From positions 310,001 through 374,000 of the forward strand of contig QEYB01000526.1 of the NCBI GenBank assembly GCA_017562135.1: a stretch of DNA of 64,000 bases, read 5' to 3'. Below are positions 1 through 11,449 of this stretch, piece by piece. The notes under the pieces were generated by a model that saw only the letters and a program-made list of their open reading frames with translations, was not told the DNA's origin and searched no databases. The position numbers and the translations under genes were made by a program. Within the stretch, counting starts at the first letter, position 1; each line of letters opens with the position of its first letter. This DNA is from Dipylidium caninum. Its lineage: Eukaryota; Platyhelminthes; Cestoda; Cyclophyllidea; Dipylidiidae.

Positions 1-25
1 CACAGAGAAAAAGGTAGAGACTCAC

Positions 26-1557
26 TCAAGTAGCGCCCCATCCAGCTGGTAGATAATGCCTTTCAATACGTCCCGATCAGTACAATTGGGAGGCCAATGT
101 CGCCGAACTGTGAATAGCATCACTGTTGGATCCAAGTTTGAGGAATGAGGCTAAAAATAATCACACTGATTGAAGAAGAAGGGGTTGAGTCTCACGGTTG
201 GCCTTCCCAGTTCAAGAGGATGCTTCACGAGGCACTTGGCTCGACTTATCAAATGTAAATTAAGAGTAGAATTAAAGACTGTATTAAATTAGCAAACTTC
301 TACTCGGATTAATCGGGGGGGGAGGGGGGATTGGGGAGAAGGGGTTTAACCGATGAATCCATCCACTGCGTCGGTAGGCAAGGAAAATCCAGGATGTCTG
401 ATTTGCTTTTATCTAAACGACCAACTGCCACGAGAGCAACAGTCGCACAAATTTACTTCACTCCACAGGTGAGAGAACAGCAAGCGAGATATCTTTTTCG
501 TGTAATAATCTGACAATTTTTAAAATTTTGAGTCGCTCCAAACTCCACCCTCCTGCCCGTGGCTAGCCAACTAACTACAGCAAAATAAATCACAGACAAA
601 CACACACACACACGAAGTCAAGCCCCAGATGATTCATCCAACTTAACACCAATTCGATCACTCTTGTCTCTCCTGCCGCTATCAGCCCCGGTCCATTGTA
701 CACTGTGGGTTATCACAAGGATGTCTTTAAAATCCTACTGCGTTGAAAGCTCATCGAAGTGAACCAGTAGGGAATAATACGACCCAAGATTATAAATAAT
801 GAGGTGTTTCGAAATGCGTTAGGCAGGTCACATGTTATTTTAAACATGTTATTCTAGGCATGTTGAGCGCGGTTAACCTAACCGGAAGGGGGTAGTGTAA
901 GAATAGCATACAATAGGCATAGTTGAGAAGAAAAAATGATGGAATTGAACTGATTTTATCACTCAGAGAAAAAGATTCTGTAACAGAACCTTACCAGAAA
1001 CCCAAAGAACGAATAAATGCATCACAAGAGCAGATTTCTCACCTACCAGTCTACCCAAGTCAGAATGTTTCAAGTAACAAATAGAGAAGCAAAAATAGCA
1101 AAAAAAAGATAAAATTAGTGTTTTCCAGAATTCCTAAATTGACTCCTTCACCAAATCGGCTTCAGCGACGTAAATTCGAGCATACATCCTAATCATACAA
1201 GGGAATATAAGAAAAAATAAGATCTTTTGATTTATGGACCAAGCAGGGAACACACCAAAACTGTGAATTTTTCCGATAGAAGCTCGCGCCGAACACCTTC
1301 CTCCATTGGATCAATAACCTCCAGTTGGTTACTATAACGCATATGCTAGAATGCAGTGCAAAGTTAAACAAATATCCGCAGGGAAAGCAAAACAAAAAAA
1401 GGAAACTTACCTTATAGGACTTGTATAGATCGAGAGCCCTGAAAACGTCGAATTTCCGCGCCCTAAGGAAAATTTTGGCTATTTTAACAGCTTCAGGTGG
1501 CTCTAACATGGCACCATATGGAGTAGTGCGGGCGAGATTAACAAACTCTTGGATCCT
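26..1557 (-). CDS. PTPN9 (MEG2)-like protein, CRAL-TRIO part, 3'-partial
   Basis: Three exons read on the minus strand: 1411-1557, 1256-1345 and 26-150, joined by GT-AG introns in compatible phases (0, 0, then phase 2 leaving the window). The first gives FLRARKFDVFRALDLYKSYK, very close to the CRAL-TRIO N-terminal stretch of human PTPN9 (MARKFDVLRAIELFHSYR). The next two give RRELLSEKFTVL and LDPTVMLFTVRRHWPP, matching the following lipid-binding segment in order. PTPN9 is a tyrosine phosphatase whose CRAL-TRIO domain binds phosphoinositides on secretory vesicles; the phosphatase domain would lie left of the window. The start is unresolved. An in-frame ATG at 1593 exists, but a good acceptor (cccttacag) sits just before 1557, so an upstream exon may precede it. 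A different CRAL-TRIO protein is possible, but the spacing and order of matches favour PTPN9. Confidence 0.72.
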
Positions 1558-1639
1558 CTGTAAGGGAAAAGTAATCACTGAGACGGATGCCAAGGAAATA
1601 TGCTAGGTAGCGTTTGCCTAAGTCAGCGCAAATGATCAG

Positions 1640-4250
1640 TAAGACAGTCTAGTTCGTATAATCGTGACCGATGATAATTTCTTACTTCATTCTGAAGGTC
1701 ATCGCACTCCATTTACCCCGTTCTTTAGGAAATAATGCTTGCAAAAGCCAAAGCAGACTCAGGAAACCGACTCCAAGGTAAGGAGCGCCACCGACCCACT
1801 CCAACAACGAAAAAGCACAGCTCGAGCGTTGTGTCCGACACTAAACCGTAGGAGATTTGGCTACTTATTAACCAGAGAAGCACCCTCTTCAACAACTAAA
1901 CGGACACGAAGTACCACTGCCAGCGAATTTCAATAACATAAATCGAGGTAACAAACTAAAACAAATCCCTAATGACCTTAAAAATGTCTTAAGTCGCTAG
2001 ACAATCGATTAAATGTTTTCAAATTTTTAAATAATAAAAATATAGCATACGAAATTGCATCTTTTATTGGTTAACTGGGGAAGAGTTTGAACACTATTTC
2101 AATCTGGTAGTCAATGAAACCTTCCGCAATTTGAATATCTGGCCTCTGCTCCTAAAGGTCTCGAGTTAAGAATTATTACATGCGAAATCCAAGTACCAAC
2201 TTTGTCTATAATTGTTTGCAAAACTGCTGGACCCCTAACAATGTTTAGTGCGAAACATAGTAATAAAGGCGTTAGAATTTTTGGATTACAACTAAGCGTA
2301 AGAAGGTGTGAATAATTAAACCGCACAATACCTAATAAGTAGCTAATTGATAATTACACCGCCACCTGTTTTACTTATTAATAATCTGTACGCCAGTCTT
2401 TAACGGGAGTTGGATGGAAAATTATCATTTAGGATACATGGTGGTTCTTTTATACAAACCCTGCCTTCCTGACGTCTGAAATCAAGAATGTACATATTGT
2501 GTTTTAGGAATATGAGCCTTTTTTTACGGTAAAACTTAACTGTGCAACATATGGAGGAGGACGATCACTCAGGCAATAGAAATTACATTATTTCATTTGT
2601 TCTTCCGCATATTCCACATTATGCCATCTTACGAGTGCCCTAATACCCCATCTTCGCCGCAATGACTTAGGTAATGTTTTGAATGGTCTTTGTCGGCGAG
2701 AACCGAACTCGCAAAATGTTTCTTTCATATTTTCGTCCCTCCCTTAGTGTCCATATATGATCTCTGTATATCTTTTTAAGTGAGTTGAATTATATATGAT
2801 ATGCACCATCGGAAGCGTGAAGACTCGCTAATGTAAACTACAAAAAGGAATTTTCTGTTGCTACAGGGAAATTGGAATGCTTCTTAGTTTGCCGTTTCGC
2901 AGCGAGACAAATCACTGCTTCCCTCGCGACACCACAAGTCAGAGTGGCCGATTTTGAGCCCAGTTTAATGTCGAACTATGCAGGCATGTGTATCCCATCA
3001 TGTCGATGTCTACGCTACATTTTATCAACATACTTCCTAACTTGTTGTCGAGTAATTAGCCACTTCCGTGCACCGAGAGGCAACTGTTTTCATCACCAGT
3101 AAATGGCTCATCTTAGGCAATAATGAAATCGTGGAGGAAATTCCCACATTACATTTCACCTCGTCGAGTTTGATGTGAACCGCCCCCCCCCCTCCCCCGG
3201 CCGTAAAGCTCGTCTCTCCGCGCCATTTCCGAACTACACCTCATTCCCTTCCACCTCGAACTCCCTGGCAATTTATTAGCGAAGCGTGGTCAACTCGTGA
3301 GCGGCACAACCCTCCGCCAGCAACTTTGCAGTTGGTTGCCTCGGCTCTCGTTGTCATGGCGACCATTGTACACACCCACATCGCTAAGTCGGTTTCAACC
3401 CCAACACCAAATAGTATTGTATGGAGAAGGCCTCAGTTAACGGAGTAAATAACTTCGGTAAGTGCGTACTCATCAGTTTCGCCCAGTTATTAACGTCTCC
3501 TGATTATTTTAAGCTCCATTAATAATAATTATTTTCTCTGATGCTACTGCCGAATGATTGTGTCGGACACACACACACACACTTGTGGGCGAGATTTTCC
3601 CCGTTGTTGTGAGCTTGTCATCTCGCTTATCAGTTACCAACTTTGCCGCCATTTAATGACAGGCAACCACGTTGTGGAATGCCTTGTTGCCAAGTCGTGG
3701 GGAGAGTAAGGAAGTTGGAATCATCTGTGAGGATGGTGAGATGCTCTACAATAGCTAAATGGTGTACTGTCTAATCGAGGTTGACGGGTCCACAAAAATA
3801 AGCGAGCCACTTTTAAAGAAATGGCAATTCGCAATCATTCTGCAGTGTTTGTATGCGTCTTTCGGGCGAAATAAGCCACAGCCGTGGTGAAAGGGAACAT
3901 GAGTTCGGCTTGGTTGTGAAGGTGGAGAAAGATGGTCGAGAGGCGGCCGCATCGCCACCCAACACCGTTCGGCGAGAGACGTGACGAAGTTGGCGAAGCC
4001 TCTCGCTGCGATCTCCTGCCGGCAGGCTTCGACCATCCGAATGTCATTCGCAGTTCACGCAATAAATGTTCGAAAGGAAGTTCACCTCCAATGCTGCCGT
4101 TTCCTGTCGAAATGGAAAAGGGGTTTGCTCGTGACTCCAAGAAAGGTCGATAGATCCACAAACCGTAAGGGTAGGAGGATTAAGAAAAAAAAGGTTTGAA
4201 TTCAAACAAAATATTGCCATCTTCAGGGGAGAGGTCAATTTGCGTCAGTC
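1640..4250. other. Intergenic, no gene recognised
   Basis: Only short open frames without splice support or family resemblance. Composition shifts from AT-rich (1640-3100) to GC-richer (3150-4150), including a C-run at 3183-3199. The GC-richer part may be promoter DNA for the gene starting at 4315, but I see no clear core element. Confidence 0.5.
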
Positions 4251-4314
4251 ATCGTGGAGAAAATTCCTCCTGTGGCCTTATAAATTTCGTCTGTCTCTTT
4301 AGTGGTATGTCTTA

Positions 4315-5067
4315 ATGGAAGCCGACGCCGACTCAACCCAAAAAAGTCATGGTCGTTTCAATGAGTGCTTTCGAAATGTCCTCTCCTTCCTCATCTTCAG
4401 TGGATTCCTAAACATCATCGGACTCACGACGGCCATCATCATTACCATTAATTCGTTCCGCTACAAGGTCGAGACGTATGTTCATGAGCGACTCTTAAGA
4501 TGTCATTTGGCCTCATAAAATATATTTTTAGCTACGTCTCGCCAGTCCCCACCTCCAAACCTCCCTCTCAACCCTAAATACTCCTCGTCTTTTGGATTTG
4601 AAGACACTTTTCACGTGTTTTCACTCATTAATATCAGTTATGTCGCCTAAATTAAATGCAATGAGGTAATGCATCTCCGCATAGCCATGGTAGAGAGATC
4701 TTACGCTTTTTGGCTCATTATGCAGAACTTGTTAGTGCACCCACTACTTTCGACCCCCCCTCTCAAGACTGGTGTTATTTCAGCAACTGCAAAAAAAGGC
4801 CAAAGGGTGAATAAAAACAGTCAAAACTAGCAACTAAAATATTTTTACACTTATTCCAAATGCTTTTAAAATTGCAGGCAAATTACCGTGGCAAGTTTCC
4901 TGATCATTTTGTGCACGGTCTTGGCTGCAACTGCGACCTACTTTATTTATGTGCAATCGAGACGCATACAAAAAATCTACGAAGCCCAACTCATTAGTCT
5001 AGTTCAATTGGAAACCAACAATTGCATTCGCAGGGGAGCATCCGTAAGTGACTTTGCTGCTTCTTAA
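4315..5067 (+). CDS. Small two-membrane-segment protein, unknown function
   Basis: Two exons, 4315-4475 and 4878-5067, joined by a phase-2 intron (GAGAC|gtatgt ... attgcag|GCAAAT). They encode 116 residues. Segment 1 (about residues 20-47, FLIFSGFLNIIGLTTAIIIT) lies in exon 1. Segment 2 (about 56-78, ASFLIILCTVLAATATYFIY) opens exon 2 and is followed by a basic-polar tail (VQSRRIQKIYEA). Both look like membrane helices; I do not recognise the family. If the gtaagt at 5044 is used as a donor, the protein continues into an exon I could not find; otherwise it ends at TAA 5065-5067. An AATAAA at 5487 fits a 3' end. The layout (helix, phase-2 intron, helix) is shared with the genes at 44395, 56566, 59943 and 61610. 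Confidence 0.6.
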
Positions 5068-5142
5068 ACTGCATCACCACGGCCTTGGGCGCAACATTAC
5101 GTGGGCAACCGCAACGTCAATTTCAGTGGGTTCCAAGAGTTG

Positions 5143-5198
5143 ATTGGTGACTACAAAGCGCCAATCAAAGTCCGCCTTCGAGGCTGCGAGCTCATTGG
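5143..5198. promoter_or_regulatory. CCAAT-box cluster
   Basis: Three CCAAT/ATTGG pentamers within 56 nt (ATTGG at 5143, CCAAT at 5161, ATTGG at 5194) suggest an NF-Y-type promoter element. No downstream gene was recognised, so its target is unknown. It lies just past the end of the 4315 gene. Confidence 0.35.
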
Positions 5199-5486
5199 TT
5201 AAAGTGGGATTCCGAGCATTAGAATCTGCAACCACAAAAGTGGGCATAGTTTTTCCAGCAGCCTAATGGGATTAAATAATCCAGAGGAATTTATGGTTTC
5301 GGATTAGGGAAGAGGGAATTTGACGAAGTGTTAGCACTTGTTTCGGTTTGGCAAAGTGCCTGAGTACAACGCGTTTTTAACTTTTTTTCATTCCAAGTTG
5401 CGCTAATTGAATTGCTCCAGAAGTTAGAGATAAGTAATCACTCCTGTGTGTCCCAATGTGTGTAGTGAAAGAAGCCGGAGAAAGTG

Positions 5487-5492
5487 AATAAA
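5487..5492 (+). promoter_or_regulatory. Poly(A) signal AATAAA
   Basis: First canonical AATAAA downstream of the stop at 5067, about 420 nt away. It may serve the 4315 gene. Confidence 0.35.
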
Positions 5493-5499
5493 TACACGT

Positions 5500-6544
5500 A
5501 GTAACGAAGGCGTTATCCTTGTCTCCGTAGCATTCCCTTCATCGAAGATGGGGAATCTAGGATATCACACGATTTTCTTTGTTAGATTTTCGGCAGGATT
5601 CATATCTCCTTATGTCTTTCCTTAGTCGCAAACAATCGTTTTTCTGGATTCCGCAATGCTCGCGACATCAACATCCCAAGTCGTCAGTCCGCCCTCCTAC
5701 GCGTCAGTCGTTGCCTCCACGGAACAGGCGCCGAACGATTGACCAAACAGAAGACCGGAAGAAAGAAGCCAAAGAGAGAGAAAATAAATACCTTTGCACT
5801 CGCACACACACACGTATGAGGCTCGAGTAACCCGGGTGTCTTGGCTTACGTCTGCGTATAAGCTGGGCTCCGAAGTAGGCTACAGGGGAGCGAGAGTTGT
5901 GCAGTGTGAGTGACGACTTCGAGGAAGTTGACGGACCAGACGCCTGATCACGTGGCAGTTCCGCCTCCCCGGGGGTCTCCTCACCGACTCACGTTACTCG
6001 CAGCTCGCGTGCGTCACAAAAAAGGCAAAAAAAGGCAGTTTGGGGACCAAAGTTCCTTAGAGATTGCAAGACGAGGATATAAGTTTGTTCGGGGCAGGTT
6101 ATAAAGATCCACTTCGTGAAAGGCTGCCAGGACTAGAAGAAGAAGGGGAGAGGGAAGCGGAAGGGGACGCTCTATGCCCTTCCCCCTCAATGCGCCAACA
6201 ATTTGTGTCGTTTATTCAACGCGAATGGCAGGCGCCGAAAGGATGTTGGGGCGTCGGCATCGCACAAGGAAGGGGCCACGCTCGAGGGGAAGGGAAAATG
6301 AGCGCCAGCAGAACAGAATGGCGAGATGAGAGTAGCGGAGAGGTGGGGAGCAGCCCATATTGAATTAATTCCCCCAGAGGGGTGACAGGAGATGTGGGGG
6401 TACCACAGAAGCCAGGCGAGGTGATTGAGTGGCTTCGGTAATAAAATCGCGATCATGTGAAAGGCGTAGGCGCCTTCTTTCATCAGGGAAATAATTAAGA
6501 GCGCTTGCACCAAAGTAAACAGGAGAGTCGATAGCCCGCCGGCA
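5500..6544. other. Intergenic up to the inverted-duplication breakpoint
   Basis: No recognisable coding exon. Open frames here are low-complexity and charged, without splice support. This is the unduplicated flank on the left of the large inverted repeat. Confidence 0.45.
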
Positions 6545-6695
6545 CTTCCGCGCGCGCTACCACCTCGTGGAGAAGGAGATAGACAGCGGAGAGGGGAGCC
6601 AAAAGTCGGGCAACTCGGACGAACGCACCCCCACTGCCATGATGCGCGCTGTCACGGTGCATCCGGAGACCCTGCGAGTTATGTACTTCGCCTAG
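6545..6695 (+). pseudogene. Argonaute 3'-terminal exon fragment
   Basis: Encodes the last ~49 residues of Argonaute in frame ([17 protein letters not shown] ... [12 protein letters not shown], stop TAG 6693-6695). It is essentially identical to the end of the intact gene at 36361-36511. It begins abruptly inside the exon with no acceptor and no upstream Argonaute exons, so it cannot make the protein by itself. It marks the outer border of the inverted duplication and shows that sequence was copied from the right-hand locus to here. Confidence 0.92.
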
Positions 6696-6710
6696 TGATC
6701 GGTCCTCTCT

Positions 6711-6746
6711 TCACCGTCACCGTCACCGTCACCGTCACCGTCACCG
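6711..6746 (+). repeat. TCACCG hexamer tract, 6 units
   Basis: Six perfect TCACCG units just after the duplicated Argonaute stop codon. The corresponding tract in the right arm (36317-36347) has five units, so the two arms have already diverged in repeat number. Confidence 0.85.
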
Positions 6747-7659
6747 CCATCATCACCAACACCGCCGGCATCCTCACCGTCATCTCTGTGTTTGCTTGTT
6801 TGTTTGTGAGAGATTGGGCGCGACATCCATCCAATCTGATCCAATTAGTAAGGTAGAGGCGTGAGTGCCCCGGAGCATTTGTAGAAACCGAGCGCAGCGA
6901 GCAGCAAAAACCGCGGAGACAAATTCCGAGGCATATTGTCACTCCCACCTCTCTTCCCTCGCCGTCTTGCCTCCCCCGCCCCCACCCCCACTCCCTGCCT
7001 CGATCTCTCATTCTCTCTCTGCAGTCCCCATCTCTCTCTCTCTCTCTGTCTGTGTGTGTGTGTGTGTGTGTCACCTCCCATTGCCCACTTATTGTGTATT
7101 CCGCCCGGCATTCGGCGTCGTCTTTGTGCGCATCGCCACGAGCATCGTTTGCCCCCACCGATCGGTCAATCAGTCTCTCTTCTCTCCACTCTCATCGTGG
7201 ACGCTGTCTTTAGTTTCTCCCGTGTCGCCATCACGTCTCCATCTCTCTGTGCAATCATGATGATATCAACAACAACAACAACTGTCTTTTTATACACCAC
7301 TTGCTACCCACCGCCTCGTGTTCTTCCCTTTCGTTGGGTAGTGGTGCTGTTCACCGGTGGCGGCGCGGGTGGTGTTCGGGCCCGAGGGCGGTGGTTTTCC
7401 GCGTGGCCTTGTTTGGTGGAACACGTCGGCGGCCACCACCACCGACGGCGACGGCAACGACGTCGACGAGGACGACGCGGTTCGGTGAGTTACAGCGTGC
7501 TGCAGACAGCAGCGACTTGCGATGGACGCCGTTTCGCGTGAATCCGGAGGCGTGGCACTCGGTGGGCACACCAGAGGCGGCAACTGCGGTGAGGTCGACG
7601 ACTGACGGTCATGCGCTGCCAATTCGTGTCTTGGTGAGTTCCGGTCATGCGAGCACAGA

Positions 7660-9176
7660 AAATAAGTGTTCTGGTTAATTAAGTCTGTCACAACATTGAC
7701 ATATATACATCATGAAACACACCCTACGCAGATTAGCATTAAGATATGTTGAAATTTTAATTTAAACACTTTAAAAAGCCCTAAACGTTTTTCGTGAGAG
7801 TTATGTTGAAGTCCTTTGTCCAAACTATTTGTTTAAAGCCACGCAAGGTCGCACTCGTTGTGATGCAGCCATTTAATGGCCCACAAGAGCTTTTTGTGTG
7901 CTAATCGTGAAGCGAAACATGTAGCAAAAAGCAGCAAAGAAAATCAGGCCGAGGTTTGTCCTCCGCCCTACTTAGAGCAGCCGCCACTGTTGCATGAAGC
8001 TGTTATTGTCTGTGGATATAATGAAAACTCTTCAGCATTCACTTTCTGACACGAGAAGGCGAAAGTATCCAAGCTGGAAGCGACAGAATGGCGACATACC
8101 AGTTAGAAGACGAGCAACTGGAGTAATTGTGCGTTGGTCCACCGTAAAATGCGATTTTTTGCTTTAGTTAAGCAAATAATCGGTCTTTTGTGTAAGACTC
8201 TTGGTGTTTTGGCACCTTCCAAGCTTCCTTCGCCTTGGTTTCAAGGCGCATTCCTATGTGCGCGCTTGAAAGCGTCACAGTGTCCTGAGGTTTATTTTGT
8301 TCACGCCGGTCAAAAACTTCTCCCACATCAGTTCGCCTTAAAAACAGACGATTTTCTAATGCTTGTTATCTGGTGAAAAATGCACGACAACGATAATTGC
8401 AGAAAGGATATTCTAACAAAACTCATGGTACGTATGGAAATCCCACCGATTTGGGCCAAAAATGTCCCAATAGATTCTGCAGTTGTTGCCGAGACTATCA
8501 CGTGGACTGATCAGCTCGCATACACAACTTTACATTCTGTTTGACTTCATTCCACGTCGCGTAATGCCTCTAAGGCCAGTCACCGAGACACGCGGTGTTC
8601 AGCATCAGTCCGACGTGTCACACCCGACAGATCTCGATGAGGCGGCGTCAAGAACACCAGGATTTAGGTGTCAAGCGGCATGTACACGTTGCGGTACACT
8701 CTCGATTAAAAATGCGAGAATGTAGTCATTGCGTCAAGTGAAATCTTACATTTTAACATAAAACACGCATTCTTTTAGGCATTTAAACACTGAAAGTTGG
8801 CAGCGGGAGATTTACTCAAGTTGGGGTGAGATAAAACTGGTAAAGGCAATGGTGATTGAGAGAAAATGGTGGGTAGAAGGGCGGTAATTCGTGGTCCCCC
8901 GCTGCCACCTTTGCCGCCGCCTGCCTGGCGGGACAGTTGGCGGTCGGCGGTCGGCGGTCGCCAGTCGGCGGTGTGGAATGTGCACCGAGTCATCGGCCAA
9001 ACTGTGGCGTGACGTGGACCGAAGACCCAGACTGTGCGCCCACCGTCACCCTACCAGGACACACTCAATCTGGAGGGCCGCCTACACCGCCCCTGCTCCA
9101 ACGCCAGCCTGGCCACGGGGCGTTTACACACCGTCATCACCTTCAAGACGCCCGTCAATGTCACGGCCACTTCCAC
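7660..9176 (+). repeat. 1.5 kb dispersed element, copy 1
   Basis: Almost identical over its full length to 21483-23013, in the same orientation. It starts at aaataagtgttctgg and ends at ggccacttccac in both. It interrupts the left arm exactly where the match to the right arm stops (after gcgagcacag at 7658). No target-site duplication, terminal inverted repeat or transposase is visible. Its 3' quarter (8728-9137) also occurs inverted at about 10490-10892. Confidence 0.85.
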
Positions 9177-10071
9177 GACGCCTTGAACCCACTTGTGCAC
9201 AGTCGCGGAGTGGGGATTATGTAGAAAAGACCTTGTTTGGAATGGCTGTCAGTGACAAGTGAGCAATCGTGCAATTTCATTGACGAGATTGACTTTTCTG
9301 TTGACAGTTGGGAATAAATCAAGGTTAGACGGAAGCAGGTTGATATCACGCCGTCACCTAATGTGTTTGCCCTTGTGTCCTCCTTTCTCTTTTTTCATAC
9401 AATGACGCGATCTGTCAGTCAAATCGTCACATGGCACACATTGCACATTCGGGTTGCGCAGAGGGCATGATTTCGTGCACTGAAAAGACATATGACGACG
9501 TAATTATTTGCGAGCGGAGCAATTCGCAGTTAGCTGTTTATGTACCCATTCAGTTCGCTTCCTCTCGGCATCGGCACAGTGGAGTGGCGACGCCTTCTAG
9601 ACGAAGTGCGGGTTGGAATAGCGGATTTTGTCCAACGGAGGCGTGTGACGCAGCCTCTCCGCTTCAAGTTGCGCTAGTGGCGAGAGGCAAGGCGCATTTG
9701 AAGTTCAGCCACTGCTCATGTCGAAACACTGACCGTTGGGTGAAGTTGAAAGGGTCATACGGCACGATGGAGACGTTTTTGAGGCGTTGGGTTGTTCCAA
9801 CTATTCTACCGCTTCCAACGGCCGTAGGAGGTGATGGCCCCACAAAACGCCTCGTCGCCATGGCCGAGCCACGCACCGGCCTTTGAGACGCTCCTGTCCC
9901 GCCTCGTCCCGCGAGGCCGAGACTCGGCGGCGCCGGAGCATGCGTCGCGTCGCGTCGCAGAGGCCGGGGCATCATCACCATCATCATCATTAGCAGCAGC
10001 AACAACAGCAGCAGCATCAACAGCGGTTGAACCAACCCTCTCGTTGCTTACCTGCAGTCGAGACGAAGCGG

Positions 10072-10191
10072 CCAATCAGCGTGGGGTCGGGCGCCGATTG
10101 GCTGCCCGCGGCGGCTGTGGTGGTGGCGCGCTGTTTATAAGCTCTTTCGGAACAGGCGCATCTACTCGTGCCTCCGATCGCCGGCTATTTG
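10072..10191 (+). promoter_or_regulatory. Promoter and non-coding first exon of left DEGS gene
   Basis: Two CCAAT boxes (CCAAT at 10072, ATTGG at 10097) are followed by TTTATAA at 10134-10140. About 50 nt later comes a donor (GGCTATTTG|gtgagt at 10191/10192). This fits a CCAAT/TATA promoter and a short 5'-UTR exon that splices to the acceptor gttgcag just before the DEGS ATG at 11450. The block is conserved in the right arm (33087-33208), which supports function. Confidence 0.6.
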
Positions 10192-10261
10192 GTGAGTGGC
10201 CTGCAGGCCTCTGCTTCCCCCCTCCACCCTCTACCACACGCGTCCCAGTCCCTGCCCCCCT

Positions 10262-10296
10262 CCTCACCCCCGTCCCCGTCCCCGTCCCCGTTTCCG
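10262..10296 (+). repeat. CCCCGT hexamer tract
   Basis: Tandem CCCCGT units in the 5' intron of the left DEGS gene. The same hexamer recurs in the VAL introns (17656-17730, 19632-19706). Confidence 0.7.
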
Positions 10297-10489
10297 CCAC
10301 CAGCCGAGAGCCTCAGCTCTGCTCCCAGTCAAAGCGGTGTCACGCTGGAGAAGACGTAGGCCTGACTGGGAGCCCACTGCCCACTCCCACTCTTATCTAG
10401 GTTCGCGACTTAACGTAGGGCACTCTTTCGTGTCGTGTTAACTCAGGCGGTGCGTGGTGGACTGCGTCGGAGTCCGTCGAGTGTGGAGT

Positions 10490-10892
10490 GAGTTGACGGT
10501 GTGTAAACGCCCTGTGGCCAGGCCTCAGTTGGAGCAGGGGCGGTGTAGGCGGCCCTCCAGATTGAGTGTCCTGGTAGGGTGACGGTGGGCGCACAGTCTG
10601 GGTCTTCGGTCCACGTCACGCCACAGTTTGGCCGATGACTCGGTGCACATTTCACACCGCCGACCGCCGACCGCCGACCGCCAACTGTCCCGCCAGGCAG
10701 ACGGCGGCAAAGGTGGCAGCGGGGGACCACGAATTACCGCCCTTCTACCCACCATTTTCTCTCAATCACCATTGCCTTTACCAGTTTTATCTCACCCCAA
10801 CTTGAGTAAATCTCCCGCTGCCAACTTTCAGTGTGTAAATGCCTAAAAGAATGCGTGTTTTATGTTAAAATGTAAGATTTCACTCGACGCCG
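10490..10892 (-). repeat. 0.4 kb module, inverted copy of 8728-9137
   Basis: The reverse complement matches 8728-9137 and 22600-22975 closely, including a run of GCGGTCG units whose number differs between copies. A clearly diverged copy sits at the equivalent place in the right arm (about 32480-32790). The DEGS intron is therefore probably the original site, and the other copies derive from it. No function recognised. Confidence 0.8.
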
Positions 10893-11449
10893 TGACTACG
10901 TACTCGCATATGTAATCTAGGGTGTAGCGCCACTGCCCCAGTCCGCCTCGTGTGCTTCCGCGTGTGCCTCCGTGGGCGCGTGCGGGCACAGGAGTTGCAC
11001 ACGGCGCCATCGTTGCAGCAGTGGGAAGACGCCTTGGCCCTCTGTGCAATCGGTGGCCAGACAAGCTCGCGGCTCACGATGCTGTGGCCGCGGCAGAGGG
11101 GACGCGGAGGTGGAGGGTGGGAGAGGCCGACGGCCGGACTGGGCCCGCGTCGTCCGCAGCCATGCGCCCCGGCGTCGTCGGCCTCGCCGCGCCCGTCAGC
11201 CCGCCTCCCTCTCCACCGCCGCGAGGACCGCCTGGCCATGGAGACTCTCAACCCGCCTCGTCACGTTATTTATAATAAGTCGTAGATCGGTAGATTTTCC
11301 CTCCCACACGCCACTAAGAGACGAACATTCTAATAACCAGTTCAGTCACACGGACGCCATTTTGGCGGATTCACTGGCGGATGGCACGCCGAGGTCACGC
11401 AGTCAGAGCGTCGCGCCGCTGACGTGTGAGTTCTTTCGTTGCAGGAAAA

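Noticed and set aside
8134..8725. Short frames (80 residues) in the 1.5 kb element, also open at 21963-22578
   Set aside because: The two copies are too alike for open frames to be informative, and no transposon protein motif is seen.
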